Positions 56,929 to 64,000 of a DNA stretch of 64,000 nt are shown here, in pieces (position 1 is the stretch's first letter; each line of letters opens with the position of its first letter). This DNA comes from Brevibacterium sp. JSBI002 (GTDB lineage: Bacteria; Actinomycetota; Actinomycetes; Actinomycetales; Brevibacteriaceae), in NCBI RefSeq assembly GCF_026013965.1, contig NZ_CP110341.1:2790001-2854000 (forward strand), in the 5' to 3' direction. Both the position numbers and the translations under genes were made by a program. Under the pieces are notes generated by a model. The model made no database searches and was not told the origin of the DNA. It worked only from the letters and a program-made list of their open reading frames with translations.

Positions 56929-57087
56929 AAGGCCATCATGCCCGTTCCGCGAGATTTTGTGACCATCACCGACCCGAGAATTCGCGCAATGTGCACTCAG
57001 TTCCGCCCACCGCAACATCAACCTCGCCGAGGCGGCCCGCCGCCTCATCGCTCGACGGGTGAGAGTCGTGTGCGCGAGGATGGACAC

Positions 57088-57837
57088 ATGCGCGCATTCG
57101 ACGAGCTCGTCACCGAAGCACAGTCCGCCGATGTCACTGGCTGGGGATTCGACTGGCTCGACGGACGCGCCACCGAGGAGCGTCCTGCGTGGAGGTACTC
57201 GACGCTGCTCGCCAGGCGGCTGTCGACCGCGACCGCGGCCCTCGACATCGACACCGGCGGCGGTGAGGTCATCGACGAGGCTCCGGTGCTGCCGCCGCGC
57301 ATGGCGGCGACCGAATCGCACCGCCCCAACATCGCCGTGGCCCGCCATCGGCTCGGTCCGCGTGGCGTCGACGTCGTCGAAGCCGGACCGCACAGGCTGC
57401 CGTTCGCCAACGGCAGCTTCGACCTCGTTACCTCTCGACATCCCGTGAGTCCCACGTGGTCGGAGATCAGCCGTGTGCTCGTTCCCGGCGGCACCTACCT
57501 CGCCCAGCACGTCGGTCCGGCATCGGCGTTCGAACTCATCGAGTTCTTCCTCGGGCCGCTGCCCGAGAACCGCCGAGCCCGGCATCCCCAGACCGAAAAT
57601 GATGCCGCCGAGGCGGCCGGGCTCGCGGTCGAAACGCTGCGCAGCGCACGCTGCCGCATGGAGTTCTTCGACGTCGGTGCGATCGTGTGGATCCTGCGCA
57701 AGTGCCCGTGGTGGGTGCCCGATTTCGCGGTCGCCGACTACCTTCCGCAGCTGCGTGAACTCGACACTCAGATGCGCGGGGGCGAGTCCTTCGTCGCTCA
57801 CTCGACGCGGCACCTCATCATCGCATCAAAGCGCTGA
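57088..57837 (+). CDS. class I SAM-dependent methyltransferase
   Basis: The protein has 249 residues. The SAM-binding glycine motif is LDIDTGGGEVI at about residues 52-62, followed by the acidic VVEAGPHRLPFANGSFDLV, a Rossmann-type methyltransferase pattern with the usual motif IV (FDLVTSRHP). The substrate is unknown. It is divergent from fhs and convergent with the sarcosine-oxidase-like gene. The ATG at 57088 follows GAGGATGG. The gap between it and fhs (159 bp) contains a CCGAGGCGG motif. Confidence 0.85.
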   Translation: MRAFDELVTEAQSADVTGWGFDWLDGRATEERPAWRYSTLLARRLSTATAALDIDTGGGEVIDEAPVLPPRMAATESHRPNIAVARHRLGPRGVDVVEAGPHRLPFANGSFDLVTSRHPVSPTWSEISRVLVPGGTYLAQHVGPASAFELIEFFLGPLPENRRARHPQTENDAAEAAGLAVETLRSARCRMEFFDVGAIVWILRKCPWWVPDFAVADYLPQLRELDTQMRGGESFVAHSTRHLIIASKR

Positions 57838-57883
57838 GGCAGCCCCGCGCTAAGACACCGAGTCCCCGAGGCGCCCCGCTCGA

Positions 57884-59032
57884 TCACGAAGTCGAAGCGC
57901 CACCCACTCGGAAGCGTTCCGGCACCTCGCCGGCCCCTGTCGCGAGGTCGGCCGCGAACTCGCCGAGCAGCGGTGCGAACTTCGCCCCGTGCCCCGAACA
58001 GGCCGAGACGATGACGAGACCGTCGACCTCGTCGATGACGAAATCCTCGTTCGGGGTGTTCGTGAACAGGCACGTCGTCTCCGCATACGGTTCCGGAATG
58101 AGTCCCGGCAGGTTCCGCTTCGCATAGTCGATCATCCGGGTCCGCATCTCCTCGGTGATCTGTCCGTCCTGGTCAAGAGCCGAATCGATGACCTTGCCAC
58201 CGTTGAACTGCGCGAACTTCTGCCCCGCGAAGCCGGCATCCCGCCCGCCGGGCAGTCCGTAGGTGAACAACTCACCGGATTTGTGGATGAACGTCGGCCA
58301 CGGCGTGCTCGGCCGACCGTCCTCATCGGCATCGCGGTAGGGCATGTGGAACGCCTGCTCCTGCCGCACTTCGAATGTCGGCAGCGCCTCAAGAAACGCT
58401 TGCGGAAGACCAAGATCGCCGAGGAGGTCGGGCAGCCACCCGCCCGCCGCGACGATGACGCGGTCACCTTCGACAACGTCCCCCGTCGCCGAGGTGACAC
58501 TGAAGCCGCCCGCGCAACGTCGGGCCACCTCGGTGACCGTCCAATCGGTGAGTATCCGAGCCCGACCGGTGTCCACCGCTCGGTCGAGCATGGTCGTCAC
58601 CGAGGTCTCGGCATCGATGACGCCGGCGTCGGGGTGCCACAGAACTTCGGTATCGAAGGCGAACTGCGGCCACCGTTCTGCGGCGCGTGCGGGATCGAGG
58701 ATCTCGTACTCAACGCCGACCTCATCGAAGATCTCGGCGAGCAGATCAGTATGCCGAGCGTCGCCGAAGTCGAGCGCCCCCGTGCGAGTGATCAGCTCAA
58801 CTCCCGATTTCGACTCGAGCTCATCCCACAGCTCACGAGCGCGCACCACGAGTTCGGTGTACAGACGATCCGGGTAGGCGTAGCGGAAGATGCGGGCCGA
58901 ACCATGGGAGCTGCCGCGGTCGTTGGCCGGAGTGTGCCGTTCGAGCACCGTGACGTCCTCGCCGCGCGCGGTCAGGGAATATGCGGCTGCGGCACCGGTC
59001 AAGCCCGCTCCGATGACGATGTGGTGGGTCAT
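57884..59032 (-). CDS. monomeric sarcosine oxidase/N-methyl amino acid oxidase-like flavoenzyme
   Basis: The protein has 382 residues. The dinucleotide-binding motif HHIVIGAGLTGAAAAYSL starts the chain and SSHGSARIFRYAYPDRLY follows, matching the SoxA/SolA family. CLFTNTPNEDFVIDEVDGLVIVSACSGHGAKFAP near the C-terminus contains a cysteine in the position that binds FAD covalently in that family. The enzyme would oxidise an N-methylated amino acid to release formaldehyde. It is transcribed alone, convergent with the methyltransferase gene. Sarcosine as the substrate is an inference. Confidence 0.85.
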   Translation of the reverse strand: MTHHIVIGAGLTGAAAAYSLTARGEDVTVLERHTPANDRGSSHGSARIFRYAYPDRLYTELVVRARELWDELESKSGVELITRTGALDFGDARHTDLLAEIFDEVGVEYEILDPARAAERWPQFAFDTEVLWHPDAGVIDAETSVTTMLDRAVDTGRARILTDWTVTEVARRCAGGFSVTSATGDVVEGDRVIVAAGGWLPDLLGDLGLPQAFLEALPTFEVRQEQAFHMPYRDADEDGRPSTPWPTFIHKSGELFTYGLPGGRDAGFAGQKFAQFNGGKVIDSALDQDGQITEEMRTRMIDYAKRNLPGLIPEPYAETTCLFTNTPNEDFVIDEVDGLVIVSACSGHGAKFAPLLGEFAADLATGAGEVPERFRVGGASTS

Positions 59033-59083
59033 AGCAATGCTCCTGTCGAGTGGGTGACGACGGTCGGCCCGGCTTCCTCGTAA

Positions 59084-59692
59084 CTACTTCAACTTGAGGT
59101 CGGTCACGCAGGTGGGCCCATCGCTTCTCGTGGAGAAATCGGTCGTACCGGTCTTGCCCTCGGCGGTGACCTCGATGGTACCGGTGATGCCGGACGGCAC
59201 CCAGAAGCCGACGAACCCGTTATCGAAGGTCGCCGTCGACTCATCCACCACTGCTTCGCCCGTCTTTGAGTCTGTGATCACCACATCGACGTCCTTCCCG
59301 CTCAACTCACCGAGACAGGTCGTGAGGCTGTGGTAGAAGCAGTCGTGCGTCTCATCGACGAAAGGAGCGATGGAGACGTAGCTCTTCCCTTCCGGCAGTG
59401 CCATCGTCGCCGCTTGCTGTCCATCGGTGAGAACAAGTTCGTCACGCTGGACCGAGGCCATGAGGTCGGTGGGCCTCTCGTCGACAGGCAGGCGATCGAG
59501 TTGATCGATGACTCCTGTGACGTCTTCGTCGGCCAGATCGAGACCCGCAAGCAGCGCTTCGGCCGAACCCGGCTGCACCGCCGCGGACTCTCCTGATGCA
59601 GCGGATGACCCGCTACCCGGCCCTGGAGCCGAACACCCGGTCAGTGCTAGAGCCAAAGCCGTCGCACCCAACACGAATTGCGTCGTTCTCAT
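59084..59692 (-). CDS. cueP: CueP-family copper-binding lipoprotein
   Basis: The protein has 202 residues. The signal MRTTQFVLGATALALALTGC ends in a lipobox with cysteine 20. The mature part has the CueP features HDCFYHSLTTCLGEL, TGEAVVDESTATFDNGFVGFWVPSG, TIEVTAEGKTGTTDF and GPTCVTDLKL, including the three cysteines. In Salmonella CueP binds periplasmic copper and supplies superoxide dismutase. Here it would be membrane-anchored on the outer face. I place the start at 59692, after GGGGAGA, rather than at 59746. It is divergent from ydhK with a shared copper-type operator. Confidence 0.88.
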   Translation of the reverse strand: MRTTQFVLGATALALALTGCSAPGPGSGSSAASGESAAVQPGSAEALLAGLDLADEDVTGVIDQLDRLPVDERPTDLMASVQRDELVLTDGQQAATMALPEGKSYVSIAPFVDETHDCFYHSLTTCLGELSGKDVDVVITDSKTGEAVVDESTATFDNGFVGFWVPSGITGTIEVTAEGKTGTTDFSTRSDGPTCVTDLKLK

Positions 59693-59744
59693 ATATCTCC
59701 CCATGTCACTACGGGTGCAGAGCACCTCTGTCGTCTTGGCAAGC

Positions 59745-59761
59745 ATACCCTCAAGGGGTAT
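59745..59761. promoter_or_regulatory. CsoR-type copper operator in the cueP/ydhK divergent promoter
   Basis: ATACCC-TCAA-GGGGTAT is a near-palindromic G/C-tract site of the CsoR class, like those before copper-export genes. It lies 52 bp upstream of the cueP start and 102 bp upstream of the ydhK start. Binding by copper-free repressor would silence both. No csoR gene is in the window, so the regulator must be encoded elsewhere. Confidence 0.8.
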
Positions 59762-59863
59762 AGGGTGATCGTGGCGGGCCCAAGGAATGGGATGCCCTCA
59801 AATGCTCTCATCTTCCGCCGAGCGAATCCGACGCGATCGTCTCACAGAATCAGGAGACCACTC

Positions 59864-60508
59864 ATGAAGAAGCTCACTCCGACCATTCGATTCACTGCAG
59901 TCGCCGCAGCACTCGGACTGGCACTGGCGGGTTGCTCAACTGCGAATGACGACACCCGAGGATCCGGCGGCGAGGACTCCCACGGCCATCACGAATCCGC
60001 CTCGAATGAAGCAGGCGGGGCCGACCACGAAGATACGGACAGCAGCGAATCCGGACACGAATCGGGTGGCCATAAAGGGCACGCCGCCGACGGCGGCGAC
60101 CCACCGGAGGGCATCAAGAAAGCCGCCGACCCGAAGTTCGATGTCGGCGACACAGTCGTCCTCTCCGCCGACCACATGCCGGGAATGAAGGGCGCCGAGG
60201 CAACAGTCTCCGGCGCCTTCGACACCACGACCTACTCAATCAGCTACACGCCGACCGACGGCGGCGACCCGGTCAAGGATCACAAGTGGGTCGTCCACGA
60301 AGAGCTCAAGGACCCGGGCAAGGCACCGCTGAAGAAGGGCGACAAGGCCACCGTCAACGCCGATCATATGCCCGGAATGAAGGGTGCCGAGACGACGATC
60401 GACTCAGCGACGGACGAGACCGTCTACATGGTCGACATCAAGACCGATGAGATGGAGATGAAGAACCACAAGTGGATGACCGAGAGCGAGCTGAAGGCCG
60501 CAGACTGA
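59864..60508 (+). CDS. ydhK: YdhK (DUF1541) copper-binding lipoprotein
   Basis: The protein has 214 residues. A lipoprotein signal ends in LALAGC (cysteine 24), then comes a disordered region rich in His, Glu, Ser and Gly (SHGHHESASNEAGG, HESGGHKGH) and two DUF1541 repeats, each containing ADHMPGMKGAE. DUF1541/YdhK proteins are tied to copper resistance in several bacteria; the Met and His residues are likely ligands. It is divergent from cueP and shares a CsoR-type site. The ATG at 59864 follows CAGGAGA. Its stop is 6 bp from the galE stop. Confidence 0.88.
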   Translation: MKKLTPTIRFTAVAAALGLALAGCSTANDDTRGSGGEDSHGHHESASNEAGGADHEDTDSSESGHESGGHKGHAADGGDPPEGIKKAADPKFDVGDTVVLSADHMPGMKGAEATVSGAFDTTTYSISYTPTDGGDPVKDHKWVVHEELKDPGKAPLKKGDKATVNADHMPGMKGAETTIDSATDETVYMVDIKTDEMEMKNHKWMTESELKAAD

Positions 60509-60514
60509 CGGGGT

Positions 60515-61507
60515 CTACTTCTGCTCCGGCAGCATCCCGGCCGCATCGACAGCGCTGCGGACGATCTCATCGAGCCCGTACTCGGCCTTCCAACTCAGGA
60601 GGGCCGAGATCCGGGTGACGTCGGCGACCAGCGCCGGCGGGTCACCGGCGCGACGCTCGCCCATTTCGGGGACGATGACACGGCCGGTCACCTCGGCGAT
60701 GGTGTCGATGACTTCCTTCACCGAGGCGCCGGTCCCGGTGCCGACGTTGAACACGGTCTCCGTGGTGCCGCCGGCCTTCATGTAGTCGAGGGCGGCGATA
60801 TGCGCCTCGGCGAGGTCCTTGACGTGAACGTAATCGCGGATGCACGTGCCGTCAGGGGTGTCGTAGTCGTCGCCGAAGATGATCGGCGCCTTGCCGTCCT
60901 TCAGCCGCCCGAGCACGATCGGGATGAGGTTCATGACGGCGGTGTCGGCGAGTTCGCTCCAGCCGGCACCGGCGACGTTGAAGTAGCGCAGCTTCACGGC
61001 GTTGAACGTGGTGCCCCGCATCTGCGAGGCGGTGATCTGGTTGTCGATCATCCACTCGCCGATGAGCTTCGTCTGGCCGTACGGGTTGATGGGGCGGCAG
61101 TCGAGATCCTCAGGCACCATGTCGACATCGGGCATGCCGTAGGTCGCGGCTGAGGAGGAGAAGACGAGCGATTCGATGCCGGTCGCCTCGACGGCGGCGA
61201 GGATGTTCGTCAGTGCCCCGATGTTCTGCCGGTAGTACATGACCGGCTCCTCGACGGATTCGCCGACCTGCTTCTTCGCCGCGAAGTGGATGATCGAGTC
61301 GACGCCGTGTTCCTTGATCGCGGATACCAAGCGTTCCTCGGCGTCGGCTGCGGCGAGGTCGAGGTTAACTACGGGCAGGCCCTCGACGCGAGCGTCGATG
61401 CCGGTGGAGAAGTCGTCGACGACGAGCACATCGTCTCCGCGTTCGGTGAGCAGTCGCACCACGTGCGAACCGATGTAACCTGCCCCTCCGGTCACCAGAA
61501 CTGCCAT
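60515..61507 (-). CDS. galE: UDP-glucose 4-epimerase
   Basis: The protein has 330 residues of the short-chain dehydrogenase family. AVLVTGGAGYIGSHVVRLL binds NAD, HFAAKKQVGESVEEP matches the GalE loop, VFSSSAATYG contains the catalytic serine, and NPYGQTKLIGEWM contains the YxxxK pair. It interconverts UDP-glucose and UDP-galactose, feeding surface glycans. The ATG at 61507 is chosen because the motif begins there; the frame stays open upstream with Arg-rich sequence unlike the family. It is convergent with ydhK. Confidence 0.93.
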   Translation of the reverse strand: MAVLVTGGAGYIGSHVVRLLTERGDDVLVVDDFSTGIDARVEGLPVVNLDLAAADAEERLVSAIKEHGVDSIIHFAAKKQVGESVEEPVMYYRQNIGALTNILAAVEATGIESLVFSSSAATYGMPDVDMVPEDLDCRPINPYGQTKLIGEWMIDNQITASQMRGTTFNAVKLRYFNVAGAGWSELADTAVMNLIPIVLGRLKDGKAPIIFGDDYDTPDGTCIRDYVHVKDLAEAHIAALDYMKAGGTTETVFNVGTGTGASVKEVIDTIAEVTGRVIVPEMGERRAGDPPALVADVTRISALLSWKAEYGLDEIVRSAVDAAGMLPEQK

Positions 61508-61639
61508 TGACCGCGTCCTCCTTCGTCTCGTCGACACGTCGGTATCAGAATACGCGTTCAGGGGTCCGAGATCAGATTCGGCCTGAAAATCCAGTGGACA
61601 AAGCGTCGGAATTCGCCTTCGCCCTGGCCAGACCGAAAC

Positions 61640-61914
61640 CGGCACTGTCACAGTGGGAACGCTTTGCTGGTCATCGGCATCCTCGCCGGAGGGCTCATCG
61701 TCATCGACCCCGAGTTCATGGCCCTGATGATCCACCGGCCCGAAGCCCGGCTGACGAACTACCTCGACATCGGTTGAGCGCAGCGATGGGCGTCGTCGCC
61801 GGCGCACTCGGCTCAAGCTTCGACAGCGACATCGACCTCAAAACTCTCACGCACGCCCAGCGGCTGCGTTCCCGCGTCTATATCGCCCAGGACGATGAGT
61901 CAGGCACATCCTGA
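61640..61914 (+). pseudogene. decayed gene remnant (two frames of hydrophobic and charged sequence)
   Basis: One frame reads LLVIGILAGGLIVIDPEFMALM and then LTNYLDIG before a stop near 61778; the next frame continues MGVVAGALGSSFDSDIDLKTLTHAQRLRSRVYIAQDDES to a TGA at 61914. Both parts look protein-like, and one frameshift between them would join them into a membrane-protein C-terminus. The 490-bp gap from 61508 to 62000 holds nothing else except the galE start region and the dps promoter. I do not recognise the family. Confidence 0.5.
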
Positions 61915-62000
61915 CGGGGGTTACGCGTCATCTGCGGCAGCGTTATGGTGGTCATAGACTCCGGGTCAACGCGAAACCGGAGAGAACAGGAGCAGAAATC

Positions 62001-62525
62001 ATGACACAGTCAGTGACAGTTCCCGACCCCCACGGCTCAGAGAAGACCACTCGCGAGAACGCCGAGCGCGGCTTCATCGCCTCCGACGCCCTGACCAAGA
62101 ACCTCCAAACGGTTCTGGTCGACTTCATCGCTCTGAGCCTGACCGCCAAGCAGGCGCATTGGAATATCGTGGGCACGAACTTCCGAGACCTGCACCTCAA
62201 CCTCGACGAAGTCACGGACATCGCCCGTGCAGGCAGCGATGAGATCGCTGAACGCATGCGTGCCCTCCACTCCGCTCCGGACGGTCGCCCCGCGGTGATC
62301 GCCGAACAGACAGGGCTGCCGGAGTTCCCGAACGGAGAGATCAGCACCCACGACGCCATCGACCACATGGTCGCGTCGATCGAGGCAACCGTAGCGTCGA
62401 TGCGTGACTGCCATGACGAGGTCGACTCGGCGGATCCGACGACCGCCGACATCTTCCACAGCTACATCGCTCAGCTCGAGCAGCAGGCCTGGTTCATCAG
62501 CGCAGAGACCCGCACTCCCAAGTGA
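62001..62525 (+). CDS. dps: DNA-protecting ferritin-like protein Dps
   Basis: The protein has 174 residues of the Dps/MrgA family, a 12-mer cage that oxidises and stores iron. The ferroxidase motif region has LSLTAKQAHWNIVGTNFRDLHLNLDEV and GSDEIAERMRAL, with the key histidine and the aspartate/glutamate pair. A short N-terminal tail (about 25 residues) is typical. It is preceded by GGAGAACAGGAG. No iron box is seen upstream, so regulation by an OxyR-like or stress factor is possible but unproven. Confidence 0.93.
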   Translation: MTQSVTVPDPHGSEKTTRENAERGFIASDALTKNLQTVLVDFIALSLTAKQAHWNIVGTNFRDLHLNLDEVTDIARAGSDEIAERMRALHSAPDGRPAVIAEQTGLPEFPNGEISTHDAIDHMVASIEATVASMRDCHDEVDSADPTTADIFHSYIAQLEQQAWFISAETRTPK

Positions 62526-62557
62526 GTCGGTGCGACTGAGCAGCCGCTCTGGTCTTC

Positions 62558-62595
62558 GGGCCGCCTCCCCTTCCTCACGGTCGGGCAGGCGGCCC
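62558..62595. terminator. bidirectional hairpin between dps and lhgO
   Basis: GGGCCGCCT at 62558-62566 pairs with AGGCGGCCC at 62587-62595 around a 20-base loop, between the convergent dps and lhgO stops. A short TTC follows on the plus strand. A terminator for both genes is likely. Confidence 0.6.
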
Positions 62596-62621
62596 TTCGT
62601 CGTCGAGGCCCGCCACCGGCA

Positions 62622-63833
62622 TCATCGCCCGTCGATGATGCCGACGAGGTGTTCGGCAATGGCCAGCGCCGAGGTGGCTCCCGGGGACGGCGCGTTCCTG
62701 ACGAACAGTGTGGCTCCCGCCCGATCGATGACGAAATCATCAACGAGTGTTCCATCCCGATTCATGGCCTGCGCGCGGATTCCGCGGGTGGCGCGGTGAC
62801 CGTCGGCTGCGGCGAGCGAGGGAACGTAGCGGGCCGCCTCGGCGACGAATCTCTCGATCGAGAGCACCCCGGGCAGCTCACGGGCAGCGGTGGCCATATT
62901 GGCTGCTGCGAAGCGCCAGAATCCGAGGTCGGCGGCCACGGCCAGGGAGTCGGGGATATTGAGGCCGAGACCTCGGTAGCCTTCGCGGGAGAACGAGAGG
63001 AAGGCATTGGGGCCGATCATCAGACCGCCATCGATACGTCGGGTGACGTGGACGCCGAGGAAGGGATATTTCGGGTCCGGGACGGGGTAGATGAGTCCGT
63101 TGACCGTGTTGCTGTATGCCTCGTCGAGGATGAAGTACTGCCCGAAGAACGGCACCACGGTGGGAGTGCGCTCCTGTCCGGAGCGAGCGGCGAGGCGGTC
63201 GGACTGGAGCCCGGCGCAGACGATGACGTGGTCGAATTCCTGGGCGTCGACCGGGGTGCGGACGATGGCGGTGTCACGGGTGGGGCCGCCTCGGTGATCG
63301 ATGTTCTTGACCGGGGTGGAGAAGCGGACGCGGCCGCCGTGGGCGCGAAAGTCGGCGACGAGGGCGTCGGTGAGGCCGGGGTAGTCGATGATCGCGGTGT
63401 GAGGTGAGTGGAGGGCTGCGAGGCCTTCGGCGTTCGGTTCGATATCACGCAGGCCGTCGCGGTCGAGCAGGGCGATGTCGGGGACGCCGTTGGCCAGGGC
63501 ACGATCACGGATGGCTTGAAGAAGTTCGACTTCTGTGTCGTCGGTGGCGACGACGACCTTGCCGCATTCGTCGAAGGCGACATTGTGGTCGTTTGCGAAG
63601 TCGGTCAGGAGCGAGACGCCCCGGCGGCAGAGCGTGGCTTTGAGGCTGCCTGGCTCGTAGTAGAGACCGGCGTGGACGACTCCGGAATTGTGGCCGGTCT
63701 GGTGGGCGGCGGGGTGGTCTTCTTTTTCGAAGAGGGTGACGTCGGCGGAGTCGTGGCGGCCCTGGATCTCGCGCGCGACGGCGGCTCCAATGATGCCGGC
63801 CCCGACAACTGCCCATCGTATCTTCTTCGCCAT
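62622..63833 (-). CDS. lhgO: L-2-hydroxyglutarate oxidase/dehydrogenase
   Basis: The protein has 403 residues. An FAD-binding motif (WAVVGAGIIGAAVAREI) is followed by TGHNSGVVHAGLYYEPGSLKATLCRRG, the diagnostic LhgO segment, and later FDHVIVCAGLQSDRLA, VPFFGQYFIL, LGVHVTRRIDGGLMIGPNAFLSF and TRGIRAQAMNRDGTLVDDF. It oxidises L-2-hydroxyglutarate to 2-oxoglutarate, a repair or lysine/glutarate catabolic step. It is a single gene convergent with dps. Two CCGCCTCGG motifs lie within it. Confidence 0.92.
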   Translation of the reverse strand: MAKKIRWAVVGAGIIGAAVAREIQGRHDSADVTLFEKEDHPAAHQTGHNSGVVHAGLYYEPGSLKATLCRRGVSLLTDFANDHNVAFDECGKVVVATDDTEVELLQAIRDRALANGVPDIALLDRDGLRDIEPNAEGLAALHSPHTAIIDYPGLTDALVADFRAHGGRVRFSTPVKNIDHRGGPTRDTAIVRTPVDAQEFDHVIVCAGLQSDRLAARSGQERTPTVVPFFGQYFILDEAYSNTVNGLIYPVPDPKYPFLGVHVTRRIDGGLMIGPNAFLSFSREGYRGLGLNIPDSLAVAADLGFWRFAAANMATAARELPGVLSIERFVAEAARYVPSLAAADGHRATRGIRAQAMNRDGTLVDDFVIDRAGATLFVRNAPSPGATSALAIAEHLVGIIDGR

Positions 63834-64000
63834 GCCTCAACTCCTTCGTCGAATGCCGTCTCTCCTGTCGGTTGAGTCGACTTTAGGCGAGGGCGAGGTG
63901 TCTTGCGCGCCCCGTCCACACCGCGGGAGTCGTGACCCTGCCTGTCACCGTACGGTCACGGACGGATTTAGCAGTCACCCGACCGTGTCTCAATCCATGA

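Noticed and set aside
55312-57087. Long plus-strand open frame opposite fhs, joined to the methyltransferase gene
   Set aside because: It is the mirror of fhs, has no recognisable family, and arises from high G+C third-position bias. Only the part from 57088 is protein-like.
63900-64000. Possible operator around ACCGTACGGT upstream of lhgO
   Set aside because: Only the central ten bases are palindromic, the flanks do not match and no regulator lies beside it.

Overview
The window is one strand of high-GC actinobacterial chromosome, about 64% G+C by eye. Four things point to Actinomycetota: a desferrioxamine operon under a DtxR/DmdR-type iron box, groESL behind paired CIRCE elements, the metG-tatD-rpfB order, and rsmI beside a Pmt-type protein mannosyltransferase. 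A Brevibacterium-like organism would fit the sialic-acid-type wall genes and the desferrioxamine genes, but the genus is my inference. No rRNA, tRNA, CRISPR array, phage or insertion sequence was recognised.

Layout. 1-1.9 kb: start of a sugar-binding lipoprotein gene running off the left edge, a LacI operator and regulator, and a small membrane protein. 2.3-8.1 kb: iron-regulated desferrioxamine operon desA-desB-desCD, in which the fused desCD gene carries a frameshift. 8.4-12.6 kb: guaB, a GntR regulator and an RluA-type pseudouridine synthase. 12.7-21 kb: TetR/acyl-CoA dehydrogenase operon divergent from an acyl-CoA synthetase, then a PlsC-like acyltransferase and a rifampin-phosphotransferase-like dikinase. 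21-24 kb: a two-gene FtsX-type ABC exporter and an SRPBCC protein. 24-26.2 kb: groES-groEL. 26.4-35.1 kb: metG-tatD-rpfB, an AbiEi/DUF559-like gene, rsmI and three tandem DUF4190 membrane proteins. 35.3-50.4 kb: a surface-glycan region with pmt, a CMP-sialate synthetase/HAD fusion, a short NeuB, a pyruvyl transferase, glycosyltransferases, polysialyltransferase-like proteins, GtrA and a GT-C-like membrane protein. 50.7-53.4 kb: metNIQ methionine importer. 53.6-64 kb: proC, an ABM-domain protein, fhs, a methyltransferase, a sarcosine-oxidase-like flavoenzyme, a divergent copper pair (cueP/ydhK), galE, a decayed gene, dps and lhgO.

How genes work together. DesA makes cadaverine from lysine, DesB hydroxylates it, DesC acylates it and DesD condenses the products into a hydroxamate siderophore. 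NeuB and NeuA-HAD should make an activated nonulosonic acid, which the neighbouring transferases would place on a cell-surface polymer. CueP and YdhK share one copper-type operator. metNIQ, fhs and the sarcosine-oxidase-like enzyme all touch one-carbon or methionine supply, though they are not one operon.

The most unusual content is at DNA level. A 9-mer, CCGAGGYGG, occurs roughly 75 times on the two strands together, against about 4 expected from composition. It occurs in all reading frames, often in expanded protein linkers and sometimes within hairpins. A family of 60-nt nested inverted repeats has five copies, all in the same orientation, and one of them supplies the stop codon of a gene. 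Two identical 56-nt perfect palindromes sit 1.7 kb apart. I can name no described system that accounts for these.
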